Notes under the pieces: generated by a model
What the model saw: only the letters and a program-made list of their open reading frames with translations
Database searches by the model: none
Told to the model about the DNA's origin: nothing
Shown: piece by piece, positions 1-8,318 of the stretch
Position numbering within the stretch: position 1 is the stretch's first letter
Layout of the letters: each line of letters begins with the position of its first letter
From: Georgenia soli
GTDB taxonomy: Bacteria > Actinomycetota > Actinomycetes > Actinomycetales > Actinomycetaceae
Assembly: GCF_002563695.1 (NCBI RefSeq)
Contig: NZ_PDJI01000003.1
Span: forward strand, 62,001 to 126,000
Reading direction: 5' to 3'
Length of the DNA stretch: 64,000 bases
Translations under genes and position numbers: made by a program

Positions 1-366
1 CAGCGCTTCAGCTAGGGCAAGCTTTGCTGCAGTAGGACTCTTCTGAGCCTTCATGGTCAGGCCGGCAGCCGCCATGTCCAGGTGCGGTCCCCCGACGAGC
101 ACATCTAGGTTCTCGCGGATCCCCGCCACCGGTTGGGGCGCGCCGGCGAAGGTGAGTGCTTGGGCCAGCGCGAGACCGTCGTCGTTGATGTCGCTGTGCG
201 TGTAGCCAAGCTCCTCGGCCAGGTTGCCCTGCGGGTCCATGTCGACCAGCAGGACTCTATAGCCGCTGGCGGCAAGCATGCCGCCGAGGTTGGCAGTGAT
301 CGTCGTCTTGCCGACGCCGCCCTTGCCGTTGACCACGGCGACGACACGTTCAAGTCCGGTACCCAT
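1..366 (-). CDS. parA: ParA-family partition ATPase, N-terminal part (cut by window edge)
   Basis: The first 122 residues of a ParA/Soj-type ATPase are present; the gene runs out of the window at base 1. The protein begins [20 protein letters not shown] and so contains a textbook deviant Walker A box (KGGVGKTT) about residues 14-22, followed by TANLGG and a [10 protein letters not shown] segment (switch/Walker A' aspartate). These proteins bind ATP and DNA non-specifically and move plasmid or chromosome copies together with a ParB partner. The start at 366 is supported by an AAGGAG ribosome site about 5 bases upstream. A repeat array lies directly upstream (441-760), the usual place for a centromere or operator. 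No ParB is seen in the window; it may lie beyond base 1. Confidence 0.93.
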   Translation of the reverse strand, partial: MGTGLERVVAVVNGKGGVGKTTITANLGGMLAASGYRVLLVDMDPQGNLAEELGYTHSDINDDGLALAQALTFAGAPQPVAGIRENLDVLVGGPHLDMAAAGLTMKAQKSPTAAKLALAEAL

Positions 367-440
367 CAGCGTTTCTCCTTTTGCCTGCGCCCCGTTCATC
401 GTGCATGCCGTGAGGGACTTGGCGTGGGACGCGCGCCGTA

Positions 441-760
441 AGTCTGTTAGTTCGGCACTCTGTACGTCCGTAGTCTGCGACTCCGGCACTTACAGACTCT
501 GGCACTCCGGCACTCACAGACTCCGGCCTTTCCACAGGCCCCCGCCGTGCACATCGGGTATCCACACGGCGGCGCCGCAGCAGCAGCAGCAGCAATCCCG
601 GCTTACAGCGCCGCCCGGGCCTCCCGCGGTCCCAATGCTCCGGCACTCTGTTAGTCCGGCTCTCAGTCACTTCGGCACTTCGGCACTCACAGACTCCGGC
701 AGTGCCGAACCAACAGACTCCGCGAGTTCCAGGGTCTGTGACTTACAGAGTCTGTTGTTG
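441..760. repeat. Iteron-like repeat array upstream of parA
   Basis: Short motifs recur here. CGGCACTC or CGGCACTT lies at 453, 484, 508, 641, 673 and 681. ACAGACTC lies at 492-499, 516-523, 689-696 and 713-720. Its reverse form, AGTCTGT-like, lies at 441-447, 472-478 and 734-739, and a near-palindrome ACAGAGTCTGT lies at 745-755. The two motifs are often adjacent (CGGCACTCACAGACTCCGGC). A run of six GCA triplets at 577-594 sits between the two repeat clusters. I see no plausible gene in 367-762. Position next to parA suggests a partition site (parS), parA operator or replication iterons; this role is inference. Confidence 0.7.
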
Positions 761-762
761 GG

Positions 763-1047
763 TCAGGTGTTCGGGGTTGGCCATGGCCAGGAGTCGAGGG
801 CTGCGGAGGCTTCGGCGATGGTCGGCACTCCGCGAACCTGGCCCGTGCTGACGAGGTCGTGCATGTGACCCGCTCGTAGGAGGGCGGCGACGTCGGGCAG
901 GGCTTCGGCCCACATCTCGGCGCCGTTGAGGTACGCGTGCAGGATGGCGTCGGCCTTTTGGAGCTGGCGCCGGGGGAGGGGAGCGGGTTCGTCGTCACCG
1001 GGCAGGGGAGCGTTGGCGGCGTTCTGGTAGTCGTCCGGGTCAGGCAT
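763..1047 (-). CDS. Small hypothetical protein
   Basis: A 94-residue soluble, acidic and alanine-rich protein with no motif I recognise. It starts MPDPDDYQNAANAPL and ends in a proline/tryptophan-rich tail. A GAGGAA ribosome site lies about 9 bases before the start at 1047. It is transcribed toward the repeat array and parA and lies downstream of the gene disrupted by the IS3 element, so it is probably the last gene of an element-borne operon running from about 4138 down to 763. Function unknown. Confidence 0.55.
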   Translation of the reverse strand: MPDPDDYQNAANAPLPGDDEPAPLPRRQLQKADAILHAYLNGAEMWAEALPDVAALLRAGHMHDLVSTGQVRGVPTIAEASAALDSWPWPTPNT

Positions 1048-1113
1048 CGGGAACGTTCCTCGTGGAGACGGTTGAGCGCCCGATCGGTGTGGGGCGCTTC
1101 GAGCTGGGTGGCG

Positions 1114-1954
1114 TTAACGCCCGAGGCCAGGCTTGTTGATCATCGGCGCGGCGGGGCGGGACCGCGTTCTGCTCACCTCCGCCAGAGTCTTGTGGGCGGG
1201 TGGTTGGGGTGTGAACCTCACCGGTGCTTGGGGTGCCCGGACCTGGGCGGCAGCGGCGACCGTTGCGGCCTGGTCGAGTTGTGTGCACAGTCGAGGCTCG
1301 TCGAGCTCTTCGTGCCATGCGCCCCACGGTGATGCTGAGCCGTCCTGGCCGGCGTAGGAGACAACCCACCGGTGACCATAGACCTGGGCGTTCGCGGCTT
1401 TGGCCAGTGCCTGGACGACGGTGGGGGAGTGGTCCACGATCGCGCTCATGCTGCGCCGGATGTCATCGCCTCGCGAGGTGGTGAGGTCGGTTCTCATGAC
1501 TGCGTCGAGGTAGCGCTTCAACTGTGCGGACTGGACGAACGGGACCTGAGACCCGGGCACGAGCGCAGCGAGCTGCGGGTCACGCACCCGTACGGAGAGC
1601 AGCTGGTCCCTGAGGGTGGCGGCCAGCTGAGCCCTGGCCGGGTCGTGGTCCTCGAGGAGGTGCGCTGCACCGGCCATCAGCTGGCCCTGGGTCCAGGCGG
1701 TGTAGCCGATGACGTCGGGGCTGATGTCCTTGGCTGCGGTGACCTGGCGGCTCAGCCTGGCCTGCGCCTCGACCGCCGCGAGCTCGTTGCTGACGCGGAC
1801 CGGGGTCGCCTGTGGTTCCGCGGTGACGGTGTCCAGGTCAGGCAGCGGCCCGCCCTGAGCGAGGGCGGTTGTTTCCTCTGCGGCCAGGGGCATCGCACTG
1901 TGGCGGGTTTGATGCAGGTTCTCCAGGACCGTCGGTTCGAGGTCGGGCAGGTTC
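1114..1954 (-). pseudogene. C-terminal part of hypothetical gene split by IS3 element
   Basis: This is the 3' part of an element-borne gene whose 5' part lies at 3307-3845. Removing the IS (1955-3306) and one copy of the 3-bp duplication joins the halves in frame (…EAAENLPDLEPTVLEN…) to give one open frame of about 458 residues ending at 1114. The fragment could be translated on its own from an internal ATG at 1893 (MPLAAEETTALAQGG). The sequence is soluble and alanine-rich, with a segment HRWVVSYAGQDGSASPWGAW that looks like a small folded domain; no family recognised. The disruption probably inactivates the gene. Confidence 0.8.
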
Positions 1955-1981
1955 TGAACCGCCCCGGGTTCCGTGGAGAGT

Positions 1982-2974
1982 TCAGTTGTTGGCTCCGACC
2001 GGCTGGACGGAGTCGTGCTTGGCGTAGTGGTTGGCTTCGTGCTGGGTCGGGGTGAGGTAGCCGAGCGCGGAGTGGAGTCGTCGGGTGTTGTACCACTCGA
2101 CCCAGGCCATGGTGGCGTACTCGACGTCGGCGATCGACCGGTAGGGGCCGGCGTGGAAGACGTCGGGCTTGATGCACTCGGTCTTGTACAGGCCGACGAT
2201 CGACTCCATCAGGGCGTTGTCGTAGGCGTCGCCGACGCTGCCGATCGAGGGTGCGATGCCCTCGAGGTCGAGGTGCTCGGTGAAGCGCAGCGAGGTGTAC
2301 TGGCTGCCGGCGTCGGAGTGGTGGATCAGCCCGGTGGTGACGGGGTGTCCCTGGTGGCTCCTGGCCCAGGTGGCCATGCGCAGGCAGGTCAGCACCAGGT
2401 CGGTGTGCCTGGTCGTCATCGCGTGCCAGCCGACGACGGCCTGGGAGAAGACGTCGACGGCGAAGGCGACGTAGACGAACCCGGCCCAGGTCCGCACGTA
2501 GGTGAAGTCGGCGACCCAGACCAGGTTGGGGGCCGCGGCGGTGAAGTCGCGGTTGAGCCGGTCCCCGGCCCGGCTGCCGTCCTTGCCCGGGACGGTGGTG
2601 CGGACCTTCCCCGAGCGCACCGCTCCGCGCATCCCGTGCTCGCGCATGAGCCGCTCGAGAGTGCAGCGGGCGACCGTCACGCCGCGGGCGCGCAGGGCGT
2701 GCCAGGTCTTGCGGTACCCGTACAGGCTCTCCGGGGTCGGGCGGCCGTGGGCGTCGAGGCGCAGCCGGCGCAGCTCGTGCAGGACGGTGGCGTCGGAGAC
2801 GGTCCGCGCCGCGGGCCGGCGGGAGCGGTAGGCGTAGTAGGTGCTCGGGGCGATCTTGCAGCCGTGCTCGGTCAGCACGCGGCAGATCGGCTCGACCCCG
2901 AACCTGGCCCGGTTCTCGTCGATGAACCGGCAGATCACCGCTGTGGCGGGTCGAGCTCCCGCGCGAAGAAAGAC
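1982..2974 (-). CDS. IS3-family transposase OrfB (DDE integrase domain)
   Basis: This is the catalytic half of the transposase, about 330 residues in the -1 frame relative to orfA. It has an HTH_21-like N-terminal part and an rve integrase core. The DDE triad is visible: D in VADFTY, D in HHSDAGSQYTS, and E in NALMESIVGLYKTE, followed by the usual W.EWYNTRRLHSALGYLTP tail. It is most likely made as an OrfAB fusion by -1 slippage near a CTTTCTTC run at 2965-2972; no good independent start was found, and the left coordinate of the reading frame is set at that site. The stop lies just inside the terminal repeat. Confidence 0.92.
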   Translation of the reverse strand, partial: VFLRAGARPATAVICRFIDENRARFGVEPICRVLTEHGCKIAPSTYYAYRSRRPAARTVSDATVLHELRRLRLDAHGRPTPESLYGYRKTWHALRARGVTVARCTLERLMREHGMRGAVRSGKVRTTVPGKDGSRAGDRLNRDFTAAAPNLVWVADFTYVRTWAGFVYVAFAVDVFSQAVVGWHAMTTRHTDLVLTCLRMATWARSHQGHPVTTGLIHHSDAGSQYTSLRFTEHLDLEGIAPSIGSVGDAYDNALMESIVGLYKTECIKPDVFHAGPYRSIADVEYATMAWVEWYNTRRLHSALGYLTPTQHEANHYAKHDSVQPVGANN

Positions 2975-3255
2975 GCCGCGGACTTCAGGATCTCGTTCGC
3001 CCGCCGCAGCTCGCGGTTCTCCTTCTCCAGCTCCTTGATCCGCGTCGCCTCGGCGCTGGTCACCCCGGGTCTTGCGCCGGCGTCGACCTCGGCCCGGCGC
3101 ACCCACTTACGCAGCGTCTCGTGCCCGACCCCCAGCCTTTCCGCGATCGTCCTGATCGCCTCGTACTCGCTGGTGTAGTCCTGCCGGTGCTCCAGGACCA
3201 TGCGCACAGCGCGCTGCTTGAGCTCCTCCGGGTACCGCTTCGTCGTCTTCGACAT
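2935..3255 (-). CDS. IS3-family transposase OrfA (HTH_Tnp_1)
   Basis: A protein of 106 residues starting MSKTTKRYPEELKQRAVRMV, the standard N-terminal helix-turn-helix of IS3 OrfA proteins. A leucine-zipper-like stretch, RIKELEKENRELRRANEIL, precedes the frameshift region. It binds the terminal repeats and supplies the N-terminus of the OrfAB transposase. The start at 3255 is chosen because GGAAGGA lies 8 bases upstream; an in-frame ATG at 3288 falls within the terminal repeat and is less likely. It overlaps orfB by about 40 bases. Confidence 0.92.
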   Translation of the reverse strand: MSKTTKRYPEELKQRAVRMVLEHRQDYTSEYEAIRTIAERLGVGHETLRKWVRRAEVDAGARPGVTSAEATRIKELEKENRELRRANEILKSAASFFARELDPPQR

Positions 3256-3306
3256 GAGATCGATCCTTCCAAGGAAGGAACCCTCCACGGAACCCGGGGC
3301 GGTTCA

Positions 3307-3845
3307 TTCTCGGCCGCTTCTACGAGGTGGCTGTCCAGGACGTAGAGGGTGCGGCCGATGGCGGCCGCGTCGGCCACGACAGTCCAGCGATGCCCGTCGT
3401 CCATACCTTCCTGAATTGCTGAGAAGTCGTGAAGGGCGAGGGTGGCGGCCTTGGCGATGGAGTACCAAGTCTCGGTTGTCGACTTCGCGTGAGGCGTGAT
3501 CGCGGCGCGTTCACCGAGTGAGAGCTGGGGCGGGGGAGCGGGGTATGCGGCCAGCGCCCGCTGGTAGGCACTTATGGGTTCCTCGAGCAGGGCGCGCACC
3601 CGTCCGTTCTCGACCGTGGTCGACCCGTCGGTCCTACCGCGTCGTGGGGGACGCCGGCCGGGTTGCGGAGCACGGGGGTCGTTCCCGGTGACCGTGGCAA
3701 GTGTCTGGCTGATCAGGTTCAACGTGGTTTTCCGCGCGAGGAGTGCAGCGTCCAGACCGTCTGTGTCGAGCCGGCGGGAAGCTCCCGTGATCGTCAGGAC
3801 GGCCATGTGCTGCGCGAGCTCGGCGCTGTGCTGGCGGTAGGTCAT
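3307..3845 (-). pseudogene. N-terminal part of hypothetical gene split by IS3 element
   Basis: The first 179 codons of the gene completed by 1114-1954. It starts MTYRQHSAELAQHMAVLTIT and reads through WYSIAKAATLALHDFSAIQEGMDDGHRWT before the IS enters after codon GAG (…LVEAAE). Its ATG overlaps the stop of the upstream gene (ATGA at 3842-3845), so the two were translationally coupled. Translation now runs into the IS for several codons. The family is not recognised; the context (parA, primase, conjugation genes elsewhere in the window) suggests an element-borne function. Confidence 0.8.
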
Positions 3846-4138
3846 CGGACGATCGGGGTGTTCAGTGCCTCGCCGGCCAGGGCGATGCGCCCGAGCTCGG
3901 GCACGTCGGTCGTGGCCTCGGCGGCCGCGACGAGGAGCTCTCGTACCGCTTCGAGCGTGGGAGCTTCTCCGCCTGGCAGCGCCCGGGCCGGGGGATAGGG
4001 AGGGTGTACGGCGTTGAGGGCGAACAGCGCTCCGGCTGCCAGCGCCCCGATGTCATCGGGGCGGGTGTTCAGGGCGAAGAGCGCGGCGCGCGCCCTCGCC
4101 ATGGCTTCGGTCTCGGGACTCGTCTCGATGGTCACCAT
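3842..4138 (-). CDS. Small hypothetical protein, coupled to the IS-split gene
   Basis: A protein of 98 residues starting MVTIETSPETEAMARARAALF. It is alanine-rich and predicted helical, with an internal near-repeat (ALFALNTRPDDIGALAAGALFALNAV). The start at 4138 has AAAGGAT 8 bases upstream; a start at 4162 is also open but less well placed. Its stop overlaps the next start by the ATGA junction, so it is in one operon with the disrupted gene. No family recognised. Confidence 0.6.
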   Translation of the reverse strand: MVTIETSPETEAMARARAALFALNTRPDDIGALAAGALFALNAVHPPYPPARALPGGEAPTLEAVRELLVAAAEATTDVPELGRIALAGEALNTPIVR

Positions 4139-4229
4139 GCTCGAGATCCTTTCGGTCCCCACTGACGTCGAACAAGGGCGGTGGGGATAAGTCCCAGGTC
4201 AGCGCCAGCGTGCACAGGCGATCCGCCAG

Positions 4230-4553
4230 CTATCGACGCACGACCTCGCCGATGTCGACCCAGACGCCGCGGAAGCGTGAGCGGGCGTCGTCGACGGCGA
4301 CCAGGGCGAGGCTGTGGGTCCAGGCGGTGGCGACGGTGTCGGTGAGCTCAACGCCGTCGTGCTCCCACTCCAGGCGCGCACGCACGGGGATGGGTGCGCG
4401 GGCCTGGGTGAAACGCTTGGGTACCTCGTGGGCGTTGAGGATGCGCTGGTGGCCCTCGTACCAGGCGGGTTCGCGTCGGCCGTTCCAGTCGAGATTGACG
4501 GTGGGAACCGCGGCGGTCGTGGGGCCGCGTTCGTCGGTGAGCCGGGTCTGCAT
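4230..4553 (-). CDS. Hypothetical protein
   Basis: A 107-residue protein, MQTRLTDERGPTTAAVPTVN…, with a tryptophan-containing core (LDWNGRREPAWYEGHQRILNAHEVP) and a C-terminal hydrophobic strand region (THSLALVAVDDARSRFRGVWVDIGEVVRR). It reads like a small all-beta domain. The frame is open upstream to 4814, but that extension is arginine-rich and low in hydrophobic residues, so the start at 4553 (AGGTG nearby) is preferred. It probably heads the operon that runs down to 763. No function assigned. Confidence 0.6.
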   Translation of the reverse strand: MQTRLTDERGPTTAAVPTVNLDWNGRREPAWYEGHQRILNAHEVPKRFTQARAPIPVRARLEWEHDGVELTDTVATAWTHSLALVAVDDARSRFRGVWVDIGEVVRR

Positions 4554-4910
4554 GCACCTATTGTCGAACAAGCGTTCGGGTGCGTGAGTGGTGGTGCGGG
4601 CCGGCGGCTGGTCCGGGCTGGGTCTACTACTCCCCGCAAGGTGCGCCCGCTGCGCGGTCGCCCGTGTCTTTTGTTTCTTTCCGTTCCTGGCGTCCGATTG
4701 TGAGCCGCGGTCGCCGCCGGTCAAGGCGGGCGCTTCGCGCCGGTGGACCTGCGGAAGATTCTGTGACGCGCTCCTTCGTCGCTTGTTCCGCCCCAGATTC
4801 TTCCCTTGTCCCACCGGGTTCCCCCGCCTTGACCTCTGGCGCCCCGTCGCGGCTCAAACCGAACTGCTGCCAGGAACGGCAAGAAAAACGTCTCTGCAGG
4901 GGAGTGGGTC
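4554..4910. other. Divergent intergenic region, no gene seen
   Basis: This gap of about 360 bases lies between the minus-strand operon starting at 4553 and the plus-strand redoxin at 4911. It is more pyrimidine-rich than its surroundings, and reading frames across it look like shadows. It must carry promoters in both directions, but no clear -35/-10 pair was found. Confidence 0.4.
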
Positions 4911-5144
4911 ATGGGAGCACAGGTAGTCGTGTACGGCCTGGGCGGGTGTCAGGCGTGCAGGCTGACGGAGCGGGCGCTTAGGCAGGCGGGCGTGGAGTAC
5001 GAGGTGGTGGACCTGGAGGCGAACGCGGCGGCGAGGGAACTGCTGCTGGCGCTGGAGTTCACCGGCGCCCCGGTGGTCACGACAGGGCGGGAGTGGTGGT
5101 CGGGGTTCCGGCCGGACCGGATCAGGGCCGTCACGAGAGCTTGA
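4911..5144 (+). CDS. NrdH-like glutaredoxin/redoxin
   Basis: A 77-residue thioredoxin-fold protein, the size of NrdH redoxins. The redox motif C13-QA-C16 follows a first beta strand (VVVYGLGGCQACRLTERAL), and the cis-proline loop GAPVVTTG and a WWSGFRPDRI segment typical of NrdH (usually W.GFRPD.I) are present. NrdH proteins pass electrons from thioredoxin reductase to class Ib ribonucleotide reductase; no nrdE or nrdF is nearby, so on a mobile element it may serve another reductase. An AGGGGAG ribosome site precedes the ATG. Such stand-alone copies are common on actinobacterial plasmids and phages. Confidence 0.85.
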   Translation: MGAQVVVYGLGGCQACRLTERALRQAGVEYEVVDLEANAAARELLLALEFTGAPVVTTGREWWSGFRPDRIRAVTRA

Positions 5145-5499
5145 TTGGGGCGTCGAGGTGTCGACGAACGTTCAGTGGCGCATGGAGCCTGCAAACAGCA
5201 GCCTTAACGCACGCGCCGCGCACGACCTCAGCTTCTCGACGTGTGCCCCGATCAGTCGGAGCACCCAACAACGGCACCGGCCAGAGCCGCGCTGGGCTCG
5301 TGTTCTGTGAGTCCGACAGTGCCCCAACCCCGCATCTTCAAGTCGACTTCGCAGTTGGCACGCCCCAAGCCGGACAGCCCCTGCTCCGTGAAGCAGGGGC
5401 TGTCCGCCTTACCCGGCGAAGCACGTACTCGCGCTCTTAGGCCGCTCTCCCGCGGACACCCCGGCGAGGTGCTCCTACGGCGCGCAGCCCAGGGGGGCC
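5145..5499. other. Intergenic region between element genes and glycerol-type operon
   Basis: These 355 bases hold no convincing gene. The only clear structure is the 15-bp perfect hairpin at 5371-5406, listed separately. The region separates the plasmid-like block from the metabolic block and could contain an old junction; no attachment repeat was recognised. Confidence 0.45.
5371..5406. terminator. Hairpin terminator between convergent genes
   Basis: A perfect 15-bp stem (CGGACAGCCCCTGCT and its complement) with the 6-base loop CCGTGA. It lies between the converging redoxin gene and the APC permease operon. There is no long T run, as is common in high-GC actinobacteria, so termination in both directions is inferred from stem strength and position. 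Confidence 0.75.
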
Positions 5500-7005
5500 T
5501 CAGGCGTGGTGGGGCGGTTCTGCGTCAAGCTCGGCGTCGATAGACGCGAGGTCCGGCATCGTCAGGCCCCGGATGCCCTTGCGGGAGAGCAACCACACGA
5601 AATACACCGCGCCGATCCCGAGCATCACGAAGACGTAGACCCAAGACGCGCGGAACGACTCGTCACGGAAAATGAGCAGTTCCCAGATCAGCCACACGAC
5701 GGCCACGGCAAGCACCGGCACTTCCCAGCGCCCGAGAGTGAAGCCTCGGGTAGGCGGCAGCTGCTTGCGCTTGACGATGTACAGCGCGACTGTGCCTGCA
5801 TAGATCACTGCCGGCAGCAGGGTCGCCGCGGAGAACAGGGCGAAGAGGGCGTCGGTGGAGAAGGCGGAGAAGACGCCAAGGACGGCCTGGCCGACCAGGA
5901 ACATGAACACCGTGGCGTTCATCGGCGTACCGCGCGATGGTGAGATCTTGCGGAACGACCGCCATCCGGGGAAGCGCTCGTCACGAGACATGGCCCAGAT
6001 GAGGCGTGAGCCGCTCAGAGTGATGACCAGGCCGCAGGAGAAGATGGAGATCACGACCAGGACCAGCAACGCCTTGCCCACGAACGAGCCGAGCACGGTC
6101 GTGATGACATCAGCGACGGGAGTGGGGGAGTTGGCGAGTGCTGCCGGGTCGCCGCTCAGTCCGGTGACTGCAACGAGGAACAGGAAGCCTAGGACGCCGA
6201 GGGACAGCACAGCCCGCCACATTGCCCTGGGGACGACGTTGGCGGGGTCCTTGGTCTCCTCTGCCAGGTTCGCGGCGGACTCGAACCCGACAATCGTGAA
6301 GGCGCCGAGAAGGAATCCCATCGCCCACGGGCTGATGTCTGAGAGTGAGCCGAGGGCGAAGTAGCCCTCCGTCGGGACCGAACCGGTGCTGAAGAGGGTG
6401 GACCAGTCGAACTGGCCGGTGATGAGGCCGACTGCAAAAAGCAGCACGGTCAGGCCGATCATGCCGATCAGCTGGAGGGTGACAGCGGTGTTGTTGACCT
6501 TCTGGGTGGCGTGCGTGGAGATTGCGACCAACGCCGCCTGAAGGAGGATCACGACGGCCGTGATCGCCCAGGCGTTTGCCGTGGTGCCCGCATAGCCGAG
6601 CAGCACGGGGAGGATGGTCGAGGCGATCGTGTAGTCAACAGCGACCACGACCACGCCTAGGAACATGAAGGAGATCCAGCCCATGATCCAGCCGATGACG
6701 GGGTTGGCCAGCCGGGAGACCCATTGGTACGCGTACCCGGTGACGGGAACACGCGCGGCCAGAGCGCCGAAGACGAGGGCAACCGCGAGCTGCCCGACGA
6801 CGACGATCGGCCACGTCCAGATGCCGAGCGGGCCCGACGAGTTCAGCACGGAGCCGTAGGCGGTGAAGATCCCAGTGGCGATCGAGACGAAGCCGAAAGC
6901 AACGGCGAAGAGGGTGAAGGCACTGAGGTCCTTGGCCATCTTCGGCTGGTGCTCGGCTTGTGTGGGGGATGCCAGGGACCTCACCGGGTCGTGCGCATGC
7001 GTCAT
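5500..7005 (-). CDS. APC-superfamily amino acid/amine permease
   Basis: A 501-residue integral membrane protein with about 12 hydrophobic segments. After a short cytoplasmic N-terminus it has KMAKDLSAFTLFAVAFGFVSIATG, and the next segments carry GPLGIWTWPIVVVGQLAVALVFG, the TM1-TM3 layout of amino acid/GABA permeases. GFESAANLAEETKDP is the conserved APC motif after TM6. The start at 7005 has a strong AAGGAG site. It is the last gene of the minus-strand operon with the flavoproteins and FGGY kinase, so it probably imports the substrate or a nitrogenous relative. A permease of this class beside a glycerol-type kinase is unexpected; the substrate is unknown. Confidence 0.9.
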   Translation of the reverse strand: MTHAHDPVRSLASPTQAEHQPKMAKDLSAFTLFAVAFGFVSIATGIFTAYGSVLNSSGPLGIWTWPIVVVGQLAVALVFGALAARVPVTGYAYQWVSRLANPVIGWIMGWISFMFLGVVVVAVDYTIASTILPVLLGYAGTTANAWAITAVVILLQAALVAISTHATQKVNNTAVTLQLIGMIGLTVLLFAVGLITGQFDWSTLFSTGSVPTEGYFALGSLSDISPWAMGFLLGAFTIVGFESAANLAEETKDPANVVPRAMWRAVLSLGVLGFLFLVAVTGLSGDPAALANSPTPVADVITTVLGSFVGKALLVLVVISIFSCGLVITLSGSRLIWAMSRDERFPGWRSFRKISPSRGTPMNATVFMFLVGQAVLGVFSAFSTDALFALFSAATLLPAVIYAGTVALYIVKRKQLPPTRGFTLGRWEVPVLAVAVVWLIWELLIFRDESFRASWVYVFVMLGIGAVYFVWLLSRKGIRGLTMPDLASIDAELDAEPPHHA

Positions 7006-7076
7006 TGCAATCTCCTTGTTTGGCGCGAGCGCGTGACGCGCTAGCGGGGGGGGTGGTGCCGCCAGTGGCGGGCTGG

Positions 7077-8318
7077 TCAGAGGGTGAGTTCGACGGGCCC
7101 GCCGCTGGGATCGACGTCCTTGAGCAGGTCCCATGGGATCCGGAAGACCCGCCCAGGGGAAGCGGGCCAGGGAAGAGAGCGACGGGCGATAGTTCGTCCT
7201 CCTTGCCGGACGGTCACTCGCGGCGCTCGGACGTGATCGGTGACCCAGGTCTCAAGCCGGCCGCGGGCCGGAGCCGGCAGGCCCGGCTCATAGAGGCCGG
7301 GCGTAACCCACTTGAACGGCGCCCTGGCGAGGATCGGCACAGCTCCGCCGCTGGGGAAGGTGGCGCCGTTGAGGTGCTTCTCGACGGCACGGGCGACGTG
7401 GGCGCCGCCGAGGGCGGCGATGTCGGCGGTGTCGACGGGGTGGACGAGGTTGCCCGCGGCGAAGATGCCGGGCCGGTTCGTGCGGCCGATGGAGTCGACG
7501 AGAGGGCCGCGGGTGCCGCGGTCGAGGGTGATACCGGCGGTGCGGGCGAGTTCGTGGTCGGGGATCCAGTCGCCGGTGAAGACGACGGTGTCGCACTCGA
7601 CGACGCGGCGCCGGCCGGTGGTGAGGTCCTCGATCTCGACACCGGTGACGCGCGTGCAACCCAGGACCTGGGTGACGCGACTGCGGGTGGCGACGCTGGT
7701 GCGGAACATGGCCCGGCCGCCGAGATTGAAGGCGGCGTAGGACTCGGGTCGGGCGTGCTGGGTGACCAGGAGCTCGGTGCGGCAGCCGGCCTCCTTGAGG
7801 GTCATGACGGCGGACCAGGAGACGAGCTCGGCGCCGATCACGACGGCGCGGGTGCCGACCTCTTGGTGGTAGAGGTGGACCTTGTTCTGCAGCTCGCCGG
7901 TGGTGAGCACGCCGGCAGGGCGGCCTCCGGGGATCATCCGCGCCGGGCGCGGGCGTTCCCGGGCGCCGGTGGCCAGGATGACGGCCTTGGCCTCGACGCG
8001 GTCCCGGCCGCGGGGGCTCGTGATGTTCAGGCCGTTCTGCTCGCCCCAGGAGGTGACCATGGTCTTGGTGAGGAGCTGTGCCCCTGCGTCGGTGGCTTCG
8101 TCGACGAGACGGCGGGCGTAGCGCGGGCCGGTGGTGAAGGTGTGCTTGTCGCGGACGCCGTAGCCGAGGTGGTCGGAATGGCGCGGGATGCCGCCGGCCT
8201 CGTGCTCGCGTTCGAGGACGAGGACGCGGACGGAGGTGCGGGCGGCCAGGGTGGCGGCGGCGGTCAGGCCGGCGGGGCCGCCGCCGATGATGGCGACGTC
8301 GGTGGTGATGGTGGTCAT
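7077..8318 (-). CDS. FAD/NAD(P)-dependent oxidoreductase (partner of GlpA-like subunit)
   Basis: A 413-residue pyridine nucleotide-disulphide oxidoreductase-type flavoprotein. The N-terminal FAD-binding motif is VAIIGGGPAGLTAA, the GATGAR-type sequence is ILATGARERPRP, and a second Rossmann region (RAVVIGAELVSWSAV) and the FAD-closing motif (GIFAAGNLVHPVDTADIA) follow. Proteins of this kind sit beside BFD-containing GlpA-like dehydrogenases in many bacterial operons and are thought to relay electrons between the dehydrogenase and NAD(P) or a carrier. Its ATG overlaps the stop of the upstream gene (8315-8318). Alternatives are two-subunit amine or opine dehydrogenases of the HcnBC/OoxAB type, which the APC permease would fit. 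Confidence 0.85.
   Translation of the reverse strand: MTTITTDVAIIGGGPAGLTAAATLAARTSVRVLVLEREHEAGGIPRHSDHLGYGVRDKHTFTTGPRYARRLVDEATDAGAQLLTKTMVTSWGEQNGLNITSPRGRDRVEAKAVILATGARERPRPARMIPGGRPAGVLTTGELQNKVHLYHQEVGTRAVVIGAELVSWSAVMTLKEAGCRTELLVTQHARPESYAAFNLGGRAMFRTSVATRSRVTQVLGCTRVTGVEIEDLTTGRRRVVECDTVVFTGDWIPDHELARTAGITLDRGTRGPLVDSIGRTNRPGIFAAGNLVHPVDTADIAALGGAHVARAVEKHLNGATFPSGGAVPILARAPFKWVTPGLYEPGLPAPARGRLETWVTDHVRAPRVTVRQGGRTIARRSLPWPASPGRVFRIPWDLLKDVDPSGGPVELTL

Larger units (their letters stand above)
1955..3306 (-). mobile_element. IS3-family insertion sequence, complete (1352 bp)
   Basis: The ends are a perfect 24-bp inverted repeat at 1955-1978 and 3283-3306, beginning TGAACCGCCCCGGGTTCC. 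A 3-bp direct repeat, TTC, flanks it (1952-1954 and 3307-3309), the duplication size typical of the IS3 family. Inside are two overlapping frames, orfA and orfB, in the usual -1 frameshift arrangement. Everything needed for movement appears intact, so this looks like a recent insertion. It interrupts the gene now split into 1114-1954 and 3307-3845. Confidence 0.95.

Noticed and set aside
577..594. Six GCA triplets as a possible microsatellite or part of a coding repeat
   Set aside because: Short, not in a convincing gene; noted only as part of the repeat region.
5371..5406. Hairpin as an attachment site for the left element block
   Set aside because: No second copy of the stem was noticed elsewhere in the window; its place between convergent genes is explained by termination.
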